Position numbers and translations under genes: made by a program. The notes beneath the pieces are model-generated. The model did not search any database and had not been told where the DNA came from. It saw only the letters and a list, made by a program, of their open reading frames with translations. Shown here piece after piece: positions 1-12,400 of a stretch of 64,000 nucleotides of DNA. Numbering within the stretch: the first letter of the stretch is position 1; each line of letters begins with the position of its first letter. Origin of the DNA: Candidatus Endonucleibacter sp. (ex Gigantidas childressi). GTDB lineage: Bacteria; Pseudomonadota; Gammaproteobacteria; Pseudomonadales; Endozoicomonadaceae. Where the stretch lies: NCBI GenBank assembly GCA_030674875.1, contig JASXSU010000001.1:1006001-1070000 (forward strand), written 5' to 3'.

Positions 1-3000
1 TGCTCTCCATCATTAAGTCCAACTGTTGCTGCGTTTCCGATGAATTGAACTTGATCAACACCGTCAACATTTACAACCGTTACCGTTCCGATTACATTCC
101 CATTAGTATCAACAACATCTGAAACACTAGATATTGATAATGTATCACCATCTAGATCGCTATCATTCGCAAGAACATTGAAATTACTTGTGGCATTATC
201 TTCAACAGTTCCCTGATGAGTAAACTGATCTTCTGTATTTGGTCCTCCAACTCTAACTACACTTATTCCACTTGCCTCATAAGGATCATTACCAGTAAAA
301 TCCATTAGAAATTTAAGATCATTTGTCATTGATGAAGGTATATCTCCATCCATTATAATTTTTGCTTCTGCTGCCGTTGCTCCTGTATCTTCAAAGACTT
401 TAACATCTCTAATATCTCCAGTAACATCCTGACCAATAGTCATTGTATCAGACCAATCAAAGCCAGAACTACCTATATTACCTGTAACAGCTAACGAGCC
501 ATCAACATAGAGATGCATATAATTTCCATCCAAACTATATACAAAATTATGCCATTCACCATCCGCTACATTAAGTCCTGTGGTGCTAAGTGTTTCAAAA
601 TTTGTACCACCATCCCAAGTATAAGCCGATATATTACCATTTGAGGTAATAGTAATGCGTCTATCATGCCCTCCATCTCCAGTATACGAATCTATACCAA
701 ATAGTTGACCTTCTGCTCTATCTGTTTTAAACCACATTGATACCGTACTGAATCCTGTGCTATTTGAAAGCCCAGAGTCTATCTCAAGATTAGCGGCAGC
801 AGTTAATTGTAATGTACCGACTAAATCAATATCATCCATAGCAACTGGACCATCATTAATAGAATTAATGGTTAAATCCATTGTACCAGCCGTTGTAAGT
901 TCACCGTCAGAAACATCAAATGTTAAATCTAATTCTCCACTAAAGTTAGCATCAGGAGTTACCGTAAATGTTCCATCTCCATTATCAACAACGGTTGCAT
1001 TATCACCATTAACTTGAACATTTGAAGCAGTAAGTGCATCACCATCTAGATCCGTCGCTTTAGCCAACAAATCACCTTGTGTTAAAGTTATACTTGTATC
1101 TTCATCTGTATTTGCCGTGGCAGGTCCAGAGAATTCCGCAGCATCATTAGTAGGTGCAAAAAACACTTTAACTGTTTCAGAAGTTGTATTTGTATCGCCA
1201 TTGCTTGACTCTGTTGTTATTGTGTCAACGGTAAGCGTTACTAAGCCATTAAAATCTTCATTTGGAATAACCTTTAACGAAGTAACATCAGAATTGTCAA
1301 TTGACCAAGTTCCATCTCCATTATTTGTTCCGTGAGATAGGCTAACATCATCAGGCACATTTGAAATAGTGACTGACATAGTTTCACTTCCATCAGCATC
1401 TATTAAATTTACTGTTAAATTAAGTGAAACATCACCACCATCTTCTGTTGCTAAAATATCCATGTCATCTGCACTTGCAGAAATAGTTATATTATCAATA
1501 CCCCAAGATTCATCTAATACTCCGGCGTCAAGATTTGATTTAAAGCCCAAATTTATTGTTTTTGCACCATCTACTATTGGCACTGTTATTGTAAATTCGT
1601 GGGATTGACCGTATTCGCCCGCTCCTGCGTGTCCTGAGTTAGAAACTATACCGTCCGTTCCATGAACTACTTGACCAACAATATTTCCATCACCATCAAC
1701 TAATACTGCTGTGCCAACATCATCATTATCATTAGTTCCACCTTTACCTTTATGAGTAAGTGTTATAGATGTATATTCTTCACCATTAATTACAATAGTA
1801 AAGTCCTCACCATCCCAGGTGTTTATTTCATGCATTGTGAATGTAATGCTAACTTCATCAAGTCCCTGTGGAACATCATAATCTTTAGAAATTGTGCCTG
1901 CTCCATTAGCGAACTCCCCAAGCATATCTCCCGCGCCAAAGCTCCCACTATCACTTGTTGTTGAAGAACTCCAACCATTTGAACCCGCTTCAAAATTATC
2001 TGATGCAAAACCAAGACTTTTATCGACAGAAATACTAGTATCATCAGCGACCGCTTCAACATTAATTGAACTTGTTGCCGCTACGGTATCTGTTCCATCT
2101 GAAATATCATAATTAACGACTACATCACCATGGAAATGTTCAGAAGGGTTGAATGTCCAAGTGTTATCGCCATTGTCAACTAATGTGCCGCTATCGACTG
2201 TTAATTTTTCAACAGACAGAGTTTGACCTTCAACATCACTTGCATTCGCAATAAGTTCTGCTTCTGTAATAATGATACTTGTATCTTCTGAGGTATCACT
2301 TAATACAACACTTGAAGATATTGTTGGTGCATCATTCATTGAATTAACAGTGATTGCAGATGTTTCTGTCGTAGTCGCGCCGTCATCATCAGTGCTGATT
2401 ACTGTGATTGTGTCTGTTCCGTTGTAATTCTCATTCGGTGTGTAAGAAATTGTGCCGTCAGTATTAACAACTACTTCACCGTTAAGTGCTGTTGCGGTTG
2501 TTGACACGATTGCTCCATCTATATCCGCTGGGGCGTAAGTTATTGTAGTCGCGCCATCTTCATCAACAGATTTAGTTGATTCTAAATCTAATGTTGGAGC
2601 GTCATTAATATCATTTACTGTGATCGTAGATGTTTTAATATCTGTCACGCCATCTTCATCTGTCGCTGTAACTGTTATTGTGTCCGTTCCATTATAGTTT
2701 TCGTTTGGCGTGTAAGTGATTGTTCCGTCAGTATTTACAACAACAATTCCATTTTCCGCAGTCGCCGTTGTGGTGACTAAGTTATCAATATCGGTTGCTT
2801 CAAATGTAATACTTGTAGTGCCATCTTCATTAACTGTTTTTGTTGATTCAACAGTCAGTTCAGGCGCATCATTAATTTCATTAACACGCAGGTTAAATCG
2901 AGTGGTTGCTATTGCACCATCATCATCAATCACTACCAGATGAACTGTATCTGCACCTGAAAACTCTGGGTTGGGTGTATAGGTAATATTACCTTCAGCA

Positions 3001-5942
3001 TCCATCGCAAGTGTTCCGAATTCTGCCGAACTACCTGTCAATGTGATTGTGCCGTCTATATCTGCCGCCGTTGCGATTATAGTTGCGGCATCTTCATCCA
3101 TTTCAACAACATTTCGAACACCTTCTTCAATAATACCTGGGCTGCCGACCACTGTGAAAGGCATATCTGTTCCAGCCAAGTTTTCAAAAGGTTCATCACC
3201 TTCAAAATCAAGATGGAATACAAGGCTATCAGATTGTGTTACTTCACCGTTGTAAACCGCGCTGACTTCTTCAGGCGTTAATGCTGAATTGTAAATCTGG
3301 ACATTATCAATTGAACCTGCAAAGTTATTATCAACACCACCAACATTGAAATTATCATTAACATAAACAACATCAGGGGCATTATTTGAAACATAAACTG
3401 GCTCGCTATCACCGTTTATATGGATTCTGTATTGATTGCCATCTTTCACCCAAGTAATTTGAACTGCCGTTCCATTTTCAAAAACATCAGGGATTGTTGC
3501 AACGTGTGAAACATTTGTAACCGAATCGTAAGAGTCAATGGTTAATGCATTATTTGCAGGGTTTACCCACATTGAAGGTGAGCGGAATGACTCTCCTTGT
3601 GCCCCAATAAACCCTTGCCATTCTCCATTATTTATATCATTTGGATTAATAGAAAGACTCATTGTAAAGTTATTTGCATCAATCACAGGGTCGTCAAAGG
3701 TAAGTTTGTCAGAAACGCCATCAAACAATAATGAATGGTTTGGGCTCTCAACCGTGTCAACTGTATTTATGGTTGGCGCATCGTTGATATCATTAACCGT
3801 TAAGTCAATTGAATTTGAAACCGTCGCACTGCCATCTGTAACATCAAAGGTTAAATCAAACTCTCCAAAAAAGTTTTCAGAAGGTGTTACAGAGAACGTG
3901 CCATCACCATTATCAACAACGGTTGCATTGCCACCATTCACTTGCACATTTACCGCAACTAATGAATCACCATCAATATCAGAAGCATTAGTAATTAAAT
4001 CTGCTTGCGTAAGTATTAACGTATTATCCTCATCAACTGTTGCAGTAAGTGACGATGAAATGACAGGCGAATCATTGGTGCCCGTAATAATAACTGTTAT
4101 CTCTTCATCAGCTGACTCAGCATTGGTCGCTCCAGAGCTGTCTATGGCTGTAACATTATACTTCAGGACGATTGTCTGATCTTTACCCAAAAAGTCAAGG
4201 TTAACGTTTGTGTTGTAACTCCAACCTTCATTCGAAACAACAAAACCGTTCAAAAGGTTGGTGCTAATACTACTAGTAAGATCTCCTCCATTCCACGTGA
4301 TACTAGTATCAGATTTGCTTACCGTTACAATATCTCCACTATCTAACTCTGTGAAGCTAAGTGCGCCGGTAGTACTGAGAATGTCGGTGCCATCACCCTC
4401 AACTAGAGCTCCAGTGGTAGTAATCGAATCAATTACCGGCTGGTCGTTAGTGCCTGTAATCGTAACTGTTACTTCCTCTTCAGCCGACGCAGCATTTCCC
4501 GCTCCAGAGTTATCAGTGCCTATAACATTATATTTCAGGACGATGGTTTCATCTTTACCCAAAAAGTCAAGATTAGCGCTTGTACTGTAACTCCAACCTG
4601 AATTAGAAATAACGAAGCCGCTCATAAGGCTGGCGCTAAGACTGCTAGTAAGATCTCCACCATTCCACGTGATACTGGTATCAGATTTACTTACCGTTAC
4701 AATATCTCCGCTATCCAACTCCGTGAAGCTAAGTGTACCGTCAACACTGAGGCTGGCAGTACTATCACTCTCTTCAAGAGTGCCGGATGCGTTAATCAAG
4801 TCAATTACTGGCTGATCGTTAGTTCCCGTGATAGTAATCGATAAAAAACTATTAGATGTTAACCCCCCGCTATCAGACATCTGATAACGAATTAATAAAT
4901 CCATCACTTCGCCATCACCGAGATAATCAAAATCAGAGCCAAGAGCAAATAACACCTGATTATTACTAATACTTACCTCTCCCATTCCAACAAGAATATC
5001 GCCATTAGTATCAACAATATCAGTAGATAACAGAATAGAAGAAGAAGGGTTGTCATTGACATCAACATCAGTATCATTAGCCAAAACATTTATTGTTAAT
5101 GAACCATTTTCATCACTCGTGGCGACATCAGGGTTAGCAACAGGAGTTTCATTAACATTTTCAATATCTATAGTTATTGTTTTAAACGTAGTTAAAGGAG
5201 GGATACCATTATCTATTACTTTAATGCTTAAGTCGTAACTGTCTATATTTTCGTAATCTATTTCCCCCACCACAGTGATATCACCAGTTGCAGGGTTAAT
5301 AGCAAAACGGCCATCGCTATTACCTCCGACTATCGCATAAACGTGTGACTGAGCTTCGTCTAGATCTATTACCTTAACAGCACCTATACTGAATGAACCA
5401 TCATTTGGTACGTTCTCGTTTACAGTGAAGCCTTGAGTTTTAATAATTGAAGGGTTGTTAGCTGGCATAGCAGGGAGATCATCTATTCCATCTTCTTCAG
5501 TAAACTGACGTTCATCAACACCAATCCTACTTATTTCATGAAAATATTCATCCACTTTGTTATCTGATCTCTCAATCTGGCCTTGGCTTATCAGTCGACC
5601 TCCTTCAGCTAACACTTCATCCTTATTAGACGAGTCATTATTTGAGGAACCATCAACTAACTCATCAATACTACTATCACTCTTTTCTAGCGCAATGACG
5701 CTCGCATCATCTAGATCAGACATTTCCATTAAGCGCTCTTGCTGTAGCCCAACAAGGATAGATTTATTGTTAATAAGAATTATTTTTATCGGCAAATCAT
5801 TGCTATTTAAAACAGTCTCACCAACAAACACTGCACCTCCTGCATTAACTATTCTAATTGAGCCATCAACACTGATAACCTTAACAGGTTCAGAGTCTTC
5901 TGAGATATGACCAATTACAACATAATTACCATTTGAATTCAT
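1..5942 (-). CDS. Giant LapA/RTX-like type I-secreted adhesin A, N-terminal part (continues past the left edge)
   Basis: The open frame starts at an ATG (5942-5940) preceded by AAGGAG and runs off the window without a stop, giving at least 1,980 residues. The N-terminus (MNSNGNYVVIGHISEDSEPVKV...) is nearly identical to that of the neighbouring complete adhesin. Its first ~100 residues resemble the retention module of LapA-type adhesins, which stalls the protein in the outer-membrane pore. A cadherin-like domain, an Asn-Asp-rich 'VLANDTDVD' segment and two VCBS repeats follow. Next come a LamG-like domain (about nt 3250-3780), several ~100-residue Ig/cadherin-like repeats carrying 'TVDEDG', a carbohydrate-binding-like jelly-roll segment (about nt 1480-2100) and a second LamG (about nt 340-860). 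There is no Sec signal peptide, as expected for type I secretion. The C-terminal secretion domain lies outside the window. The binding target is unknown; a host or surface glycan is inference. Confidence 0.88.
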   Translation of the reverse strand, partial: MNSNGNYVVIGHISEDSEPVKVISVDGSIRIVNAGGAVFVGETVLNSNDLPIKIILINNKSILVGLQQERLMEMSDLDDASVIALEKSDSSIDELVDGSSNNDSSNKDEVLAEGGRLISQGQIERSDNKVDEYFHEISRIGVDERQFTEEDGIDDLPAMPANNPSIIKTQGFTVNENVPNDGSFSIGAVKVIDLDEAQSHVYAIVGGNSDGRFAINPATGDITVVGEIDYENIDSYDLSIKVIDNGIPPLTTFKTITIDIENVNETPVANPDVATSDENGSLTINVLANDTDVDVNDNPSSSILLSTDIVDTNGDILVGMGEVSISNNQVLFALGSDFDYLGDGEVMDLLIRYQMSDSGGLTSNSFLSITITGTNDQPVIDLINASGTLEESDSTASLSVDGTLSFTELDSGDIVTVSKSDTSITWNGGDLTSSLSASLMSGFVISNSGWSYSTSANLDFLGKDETIVLKYNVIGTDNSGAGNAASAEEEVTVTITGTNDQPVIDSITTTGALVEGDGTDILSTTGALSFTELDSGDIVTVSKSDTSITWNGGDLTSSISTNLLNGFVVSNEGWSYNTNVNLDFLGKDQTIVLKYNVTAIDSSGATNAESADEEITVIITGTNDSPVISSSLTATVDEDNTLILTQADLITNASDIDGDSLVAVNVQVNGGNATVVDNGDGTFSVTPSENFFGEFDLTFDVTDGSATVSNSIDLTVNDINDAPTINTVDTVESPNHSLLFDGVSDKLTFDDPVIDANNFTMSLSINPNDINNGEWQGFIGAQGESFRSPSMWVNPANNALTIDSYDSVTNVSHVATIPDVFENGTAVQITWVKDGNQYRIHINGDSEPVYVSNNAPDVVYVNDNFNVGGVDNNFAGSIDNVQIYNSALTPEEVSAVYNGEVTQSDSLVFHLDFEGDEPFENLAGTDMPFTVVGSPGIIEEGVRNVVEMDEDAATIIATAADIDGTITLTGSSAEFGTLAMDAEGNITYTPNPEFSGADTVHLVVIDDDGAIATTRFNLRVNEINDAPELTVESTKTVNEDGTTSITFEATDIDNLVTTTATAENGIVVVNTDGTITYTPNENYNGTDTITVTATDEDGVTDIKTSTITVNDINDAPTLDLESTKSVDEDGATTITYAPADIDGAIVSTTATALNGEVVVNTDGTISYTPNENYNGTDTITVISTDDDGATTTETSAITVNSMNDAPTISSSVVLSDTSEDTSIIITEAELIANASDVEGQTLSVEKLTVDSGTLVDNGDNTWTFNPSEHFHGDVVVNYDISDGTDTVAATSSINVEAVADDTSISVDKSLGFASDNFEAGSNGWSSSTTSDSGSFGAGDMLGEFANGAGTISKDYDVPQGLDEVSITFTMHEINTWDGEDFTIVINGEEYTSITLTHKGKGGTNDNDDVGTAVLVDGDGNIVGQVVHGTDGIVSNSGHAGAGEYGQSHEFTITVPIVDGAKTINLGFKSNLDAGVLDESWGIDNITISASADDMDILATEDGGDVSLNLTVNLIDADGSETMSVTISNVPDDVSLSHGTNNGDGTWSIDNSDVTSLKVIPNEDFNGLVTLTVDTITTESSNGDTNTTSETVKVFFAPTNDAAEFSGPATANTDEDTSITLTQGDLLAKATDLDGDALTASNVQVNGDNATVVDNGDGTFTVTPDANFSGELDLTFDVSDGELTTAGTMDLTINSINDGPVAMDDIDLVGTLQLTAAANLEIDSGLSNSTGFSTVSMWFKTDRAEGQLFGIDSYTGDGGHDRRITITSNGNISAYTWDGGTNFETLSTTGLNVADGEWHNFVYSLDGNYMHLYVDGSLAVTGNIGSSGFDWSDTMTIGQDVTGDIRDVKVFEDTGATAAEAKIIMDGDIPSSMTNDLKFLMDFTGNDPYEASGISVVRVGGPNTEDQFTHQGTVEDNATSNFNVLANDSDLDGDTLSISSVSDVVDTNGNVIGTVTVVNVDGVDQVQFIGNAATVGLNDGE
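4068..4811 (-). repeat. Two tandem 372-bp VCBS-repeat units in adhesin A
   Basis: Two consecutive 124-codon units each begin at 'TGTNDQPVID' and contain 'FTELDSGDIVTVSKSDTSITW' and 'NLDFLGKD..IVLKYNV'. They match the first and last type of unit in the seven-unit array of the downstream paralogue at nucleotide level. Confidence 0.85.
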
Positions 5943-6443
5943 AGATCTCCTTCCCAACAATAACAATAACAATTTTTATTTTTATTTATCTTCCCTTAAC
6001 AGCATGATAATTATTAGCTGCTCTCACCTTCAACGACAATAGGTACAAATGTATGTTTTTTGTATTTTCAGAATATCCTCTTTATAATGTCGGCCAAACC
6101 AGTGATTTTATTACAATGCGGATTCAAATCTGTATTTCGTCTACTACGCTAACAAAGGACACAGTATTCACAGTATTTAATTTATTCGAGTACGCAGTAG
6201 TCTGCTGGGGGTGAGTGAAGGCAATCAACAACTTAGCACTTTTAAGATAGAGTGGGGGGTATGCAAACATCAACCCTACGTTCCTAAAACTCAAGATCAC
6301 AAAATAGTTTATCTTGGCATCACTTAGCTAGAGCTAACTTTTTATAAAGATTACCAAGTAGTCACTTGATTCACAGTGAGAGCTACAACCTGCTAACAAT
6401 TGGCTATCAACCCATCTCCAACTATCTTAGTTATTGTGGGAAT
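5943..6443. other. Spacer between the two adhesins, with duplicated upstream segment and a 15-bp IS30-A end
   Basis: No gene is seen here. About 5943-6132 matches the segment upstream of adhesin B (18882-19092), including 'TCACCTTCAACGACAATAGG' and 'GTGATTTTATTACAATGCGG'. The match stops 15 nt into an IS30-A terminal sequence (6118-6132). This copy carries only one TTTTTTGTATTTT unit where the other carries a tandem array. The rest (6133-6443) shows nothing recognisable and no clear rho-independent terminator for adhesin B. Confidence 0.7.
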
Positions 6444-9400
6444 CTAAGAATCTATTTGTAAACTTCCGTCAACTAGCAATTTATTAATAATTTCAGCGTC
6501 TGTATTACCATAAACTGAAAGATCTACATTATCTAACGTAACCTGCCTAGTTACATCACCACCTGCAAAATCTCTAATATTAATGACTGTTTCACTACTA
6601 CTAGTAGAAAAGTCTAGCAACTGTTCAAGACTATTGTCTTCATCAACCATAAGGTCACCTAGCAATAACACATCACCTTCATCAATATTAAAGTCAGATA
6701 CAGAAAAACTAGTTTTATTTTCAGGAGTTACTACCGCATTAAGATCAAAGGTATATATTGATGCACCGCCAGATACCGAAATATTATCATAATTAGTACT
6801 AAGTAAATCAGGGATTGTACCACTATCGGTGAGTAGGCTATTTGCACCTGCATTATCAACATCGTCAATACTTGTTTGCGGAACAAGATTATTATCAGGA
6901 AACAAGTCTGCGTCAGTAAAAATCACTTCTCTATCGTCGTTTGCTATAAACAAAGTGCCAGCTTCATTTCCTTGAGTTTGCATATCTGGCGCGTGAGTTA
7001 ATAGCTCTTGCATTGTAATGAGTTTATCACTACCAATATGTTCTGCTGCAATAGATGCTATTTCTTGCCCGTTAGCATTACTAAAGGTGATCTCATCACC
7101 AATATTAAAGCTAAATGAACCATCAGTATTTGTGATGCCTGTAATTCCTGAGCTGGTTGTGTAATTTACGCCTACCACTGGCAATGTACCCAGTCTTGCT
7201 GTTGTGAGCGAATCGTCGGTATGCGCGTCAAAGTCATCACTTTGCATATCGGTGTATTTCTCTAGCATTTCTTGAACATGCTCCATAGCATCTTCTTCAC
7301 TAACAAACTCTTTACCAATGCTTTCAACCAAGGCTTTCACTTCCTCTTCTGAAGCAGTGTGAAGGTCAAGTTTAGACTCTTCAAGTTTGGCATGCATTTC
7401 AGCGGTGATAACAATGTTATCACCCTCATCACTATCAAGTGATTGTAAGAATGTCGCCATGTTTTCAAGGTAGTGATCGTTCAAATTTCCTCTCTCAACG
7501 TTGGCAATATCTTGTAAGAAGGTTTGCCCTGTTAGCGCTTCTTCTGCCGTAATACTACCTAGTTCAATATTACCGATTGAGAAGGTAATCGTATCGCCAT
7601 CATTGAAGTGGAATCCACCATTTTCATCGGTCATTCCTGTTAATCCAGATGATGTTTCGTAGAAGATCCCTTCGATAACCCCATCAATTAAGGTACCGCT
7701 GTTTGGTGTGGTTGTCACATTAAGATCAACCGTTCCTGTATCCGTTCCACCGTTTCCATCTGAAATAGTATATTCAAATGATGCATCACCGATATAACCA
7801 TTGTCAGGTGTAAAGATAACATCGGTGCTGGTTACGGTTGTATTTAAATCACCGTTAACCGTTGCTGTGTTGCCTAAACCAGAGGTGTCGTTAAGCACGT
7901 TGTCACCTTCTGTTTTAAGTTCAAGAACGACAGTTGAACCACTCGTAATCGTTGTATCACTAACAGAGCCAGTAAAGTGGTCTGTCATATTAGTACCATC
8001 CCAATCTCCACCGATGACTGCTCTATCTGATGTTGTGAAATTAACATCAAAAATAGTGCTACCAGTATCATAAGAAACGCCATCGATAATAACACTTGCT
8101 GTTCCTCCATCTTGAACTGAAACAGAAAGTGTATGATCTTCACCATCATTTAATCCACTACCAACATTAACAGTGTTGGTACTATTTCCACCTTGTAAAT
8201 AAACAGAGCCATCTTCCGTAATAGATACTCTAAAGATATTTCCGCCACCATCAGGGCTCGTAACCATAAAGATAACATTTGAATGAATTGGTCCTAAATC
8301 ATGTGTCGATGAGAAAGTGGTTGCAAAAGTAAGACTATCATCTGGATCAACATCATTCATGATGCTGTCAACTTCAATGTAATTGCTTGTGCCATCCAGA
8401 TCGATACTCTTATTATCAAGAAGCTCAACCGTTCCGTGTGTATTAGCTGTTGCTGTAACTTCTGTAATGCTTAGTGTATCTCCATCAGCATCAATATCAT
8501 TCGCAAGTAAAGAAGCTGTAGTAAATCTTACAGGTTCATCGCCATTTCCAACTATACTAGTATCTTCTACAAAAATAGGAATGTCATTTACAGAATCAAT
8601 AGTTAAATTAATTTCTTGTGTAACAACCACTCCATCAAGGTCAGTGACACTTAAATTTACAGTAGCAGCTCCATTGTAATTCGCATCTGGTGTATAAGTT
8701 ACATTTCCATCAGCATCAAGACTCAATATTCCGTGCTCTGCCGTACTTCCTGCTAACGAAACATCACCTTCAATATCAGAAACAACGGCAATAACATGTG
8801 AAACATCTTCTGTTCCTGTATTATCAACAGAGCTGATTACTGGCGCATCATTGACCGAAGCAACCGTTAAATCAACGCCACTTGAAAGGGTTGTTGTTCC
8901 ATCGCTAACATCAAATGTTAACTCAATTTTTCCGTGGAATGCTGCGTTAGGTGTAACCGTATAAGTCCCATTTCCATTATCAACAACTGTCGCATCTGTC
9001 CCATTAACTTGAATGTTGGACGCTACTAATAAATCACCGTCCACATCACTTGAATTAACAATTAAATCTGCTTGTGTAAGAATTAATGTATTATCCTCGT
9101 CAACGGTTGCGTCAATTGGTGCTGAAATAACGAGTTCATCATCGACTGGATTAACCGTTAAATTAATGGTGCTTACAGTAGTTAATGCACCATCTGAAAC
9201 ATCAAAGCTCAATGCTAGATCGCCGTTGAAATTTTCACTTGTTGTAACTGTGAATGTGCCATCAAGGTTATCAACAATAGTTACATCAGGATTATTTATT
9301 TGAACATTTGAAGCGGTTAAAGTATCGCCATCAGCGTCTGTTGCATGGGCAAGTAGATCTGCTTGTGTCAGTGTAATACTTATATCTTCATCCGTGTTTG

Positions 9401-12400
9401 CTTCTACATTTTGTGTAACAACAGGCGCTCCTGTATTATCATTTCCCTTTATTAAAAATTTAACTGTTGCTGTATCTGCCCCCCCATTACCATCTGAAAG
9501 AGTGTAAGTGAAACTTGCTTCAAGTTGCTCTCCATCATTAAGTCCAACTGTTGCTGCGTTTCCGATGAATTGAACTTGATCAACACCGTCAATATTTACA
9601 ACAGTCACTGTTCCGATAACATTACCATTGGTATCAACAGCATCGGAAACGCCAGATATTGATAATGTATCCCCATCAAGATCGCTATCATTCGCAAGAA
9701 CATTGAAATTGCTAATCGCATTATCATCAAAGTTTGCCTGATTAGTAAATTGATCTTCTGTATTTGGTGTTCCACTTTTAGTTACAGTTATTCCATTTGC
9801 ATAATAAGGATTATCACCACTGAAATTCATTGCAAACTTAAGATTACTTGTCATTGATGAAGGTATATCTCCATCCATTAAAATTATCGCTTCTGATGCT
9901 GTTGATCCTGTATCTTCAAAGACTTTAACATCTCTAATTTCTCCAGCAAAAGATTTACCAATACTTATTGTCTCAGCCCAATCAAAACCAGATTTAGCTA
10001 TATTACCTGTCGCAGCTAAATTACCATCAAAATAGAAATGCATATCAGTACCATCTAAGCTATATACAACATGATGCCACTCGCCATCCGCTACATTTAG
10101 TCCTGATGTACTAATAGTTTCAAAAGTTGTCTGATTACTCCAAGTATAAATATCCAAATCACCAGATGAATTAATAGTTATAGATCTATCATGCGATCCA
10201 CTATTCGCATCTGTTCCAAATAACTGACCAGATGACGCATCTGCTTTAAACCACATAGACACAGTGCTTAACCCTGTATCATCTGAAAGCCCCGTAGTTA
10301 ATAAAAGATTATCTCCTGCATCCAATTGTAATGTGCCTATTGAGTCAATATCACCAGTTGCAACTGGGCCATCATTAACCGCATTAATGGTTAAATCCAT
10401 TGTGCCAACTGCTGTTAATCCACTATCAGAAACATCAAATGTTAAATATAATTCTCCATTGAAGTTAGCATCAGGTGTTACCGTAAATGTTCCGTTTCCA
10501 TTATCTACAACCGTAGCATCATTACCATTAACTTGAACATTTGAAGCAGTAAGTGTATCACCTTCTTCATCCGTCGCATTAGCCAATAAATCAGCTTGTG
10601 TTAAAGTTATACTTGTATCTTCATCTGTATTTGCCGTGGCAGGTCCAGAGAATTCCGCAGCATCATTAACTGGTGTCACTCTAATTGCAAAATTAGGGGC
10701 CTCTACCTCAATCTGACCATCACTTACATCATAAGAAAATTCAACCTTACCATTGAAATCTTGTGCTGGTGTAAAGGTGAATGTTCCATCTACATTTTCT
10801 GCAATAGATCCATTTTCTGGGTTTAATAAAACAAGGTTTTTAACACTTAACGTATCACCATCTATATCGCTTGCATTCGTTAAAAGTGACTCTTCGGTAA
10901 TAATATAACTTGTATCTTCTGCAACATTTACCTCAATACTTGAATCTATCGGTTCGATTACTATATTTGATATTGTCATTTCTGCAACTGCTCGTCCTGT
11001 TGCTGACGTATATGCAAGTTTTACAGTGTCGGGAACAGTTATCCCTTCGTTTGCCAAGTTAAGATTTTCAACAATCGTTTCAAAGGTTGCTCCTCCATCA
11101 AAACTGACATTAACATTCAGCAGTCCATCTGGGGTTATATCAACTTGAATTTGTCTGCTATCTGTTTCATGAGAAAGCCCACCAAAACTAGATACATCGA
11201 TATCACGAATATGAACATCCTCCGCACTTAATATTTCAATAACATCCTTCTGATATGCATCAAAACCAATAGTTAAAAAATCACTGCTAAGTCCAGTAGC
11301 TCCAAGCCCACTGCCAAGTTCACCTAATTCAAAGTTCGTTTCATTTACGGCTGCACCATCCATAAAGACAACAGCCATACCATCACCCACATCATTCGAA
11401 TCCCTTCCCTCTGGGTCAATATGAAAATCAAAGCTAGTTTTAATTCCTGTGTCACTATTAAAGGCTTCATCATAAAGCATCCCTCCACCATTGCCGTCAG
11501 GGAGAGAAACATCATCAACCAATTGCCCTTCACCATCTACGATCGAGGCACTTCCAATAGTCACCCAAGGCCCATTATCAAAACTTGCTTCTGTTGCAGC
11601 ACCAATAACAGGTGCATCATTAACCGCATCAACGACTAGATTAATGGTGCTTGATGTAACTGATGTTCCATCACTAACATCAAAAGTAAGGTTTATATCG
11701 CCATTGAAATTTTCAGCTGGCGTTACCGTGAATGTGCCATCTCCATTATCAACAACTGTTGCGTCTGCTCCGTTTACTTGAATATTTAGTGCTGTTAAAT
11801 CATCACCTTCAATATCGCTTGCATTAGCAATAAGATCGGCTTGAGTGAGAGTACGTGAATTATCTTCATCCACTCTTACTGTAATAGGTGCTGAAATTAT
11901 AGGTGCATCATTTACTGCATTAACCGTAATCGCAGAGGTCGTTGTTGCCGTCGCACCATTATTATCTGTGGTTGTTAATGTTATTGTGTCTGTTCCGTTG
12001 TAATCACCTGTTGGCGTATAAGTAATTGTGCTGTCAGCATTTACAGTCACAGTTCCATGCTCTGCCGTGCCTACTGTACTTGCAATTGCTCCATCAGTAT
12101 CTGATGCACCATAGGTAATACGAACCGAGCCATCTTCATCAACGGTTTTTGTGCTTTCAACCGTAAGAACAGGCTCATCGTTTACACTTTCTATTGTAAT
12201 TGAAATAATTTGATCAAATTGAACACCGTTGTTATCTGTTACAGTTACACTTACAAGATCTGTACCTGAATAATCTGCATCAGGTGTGTAAATAACATCA
12301 CCACCTTCATTTGTTGATACTGTTCCGTTCGCAGCTGTCCCTGTTACAGAATCAACCGTTCCGTCAATATCTGTTGTGAGTGCGATTGTTGTTGCAACAT

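Noticed and set aside
4290-4310. CACGTG in adhesin VCBS repeats as parS-like sites
   Set aside because: The context is TTCCACGTGATAC, which lacks the full TGTTTCACGTGAAACA palindrome. It recurs only because the coding repeat recurs.
757-5910. Many open frames on the plus strand inside the adhesin region
   Set aside because: They are antisense shadows of the repetitive minus-strand adhesin genes, recurring with the repeat period and lacking ribosome-binding sites or recognisable domains.
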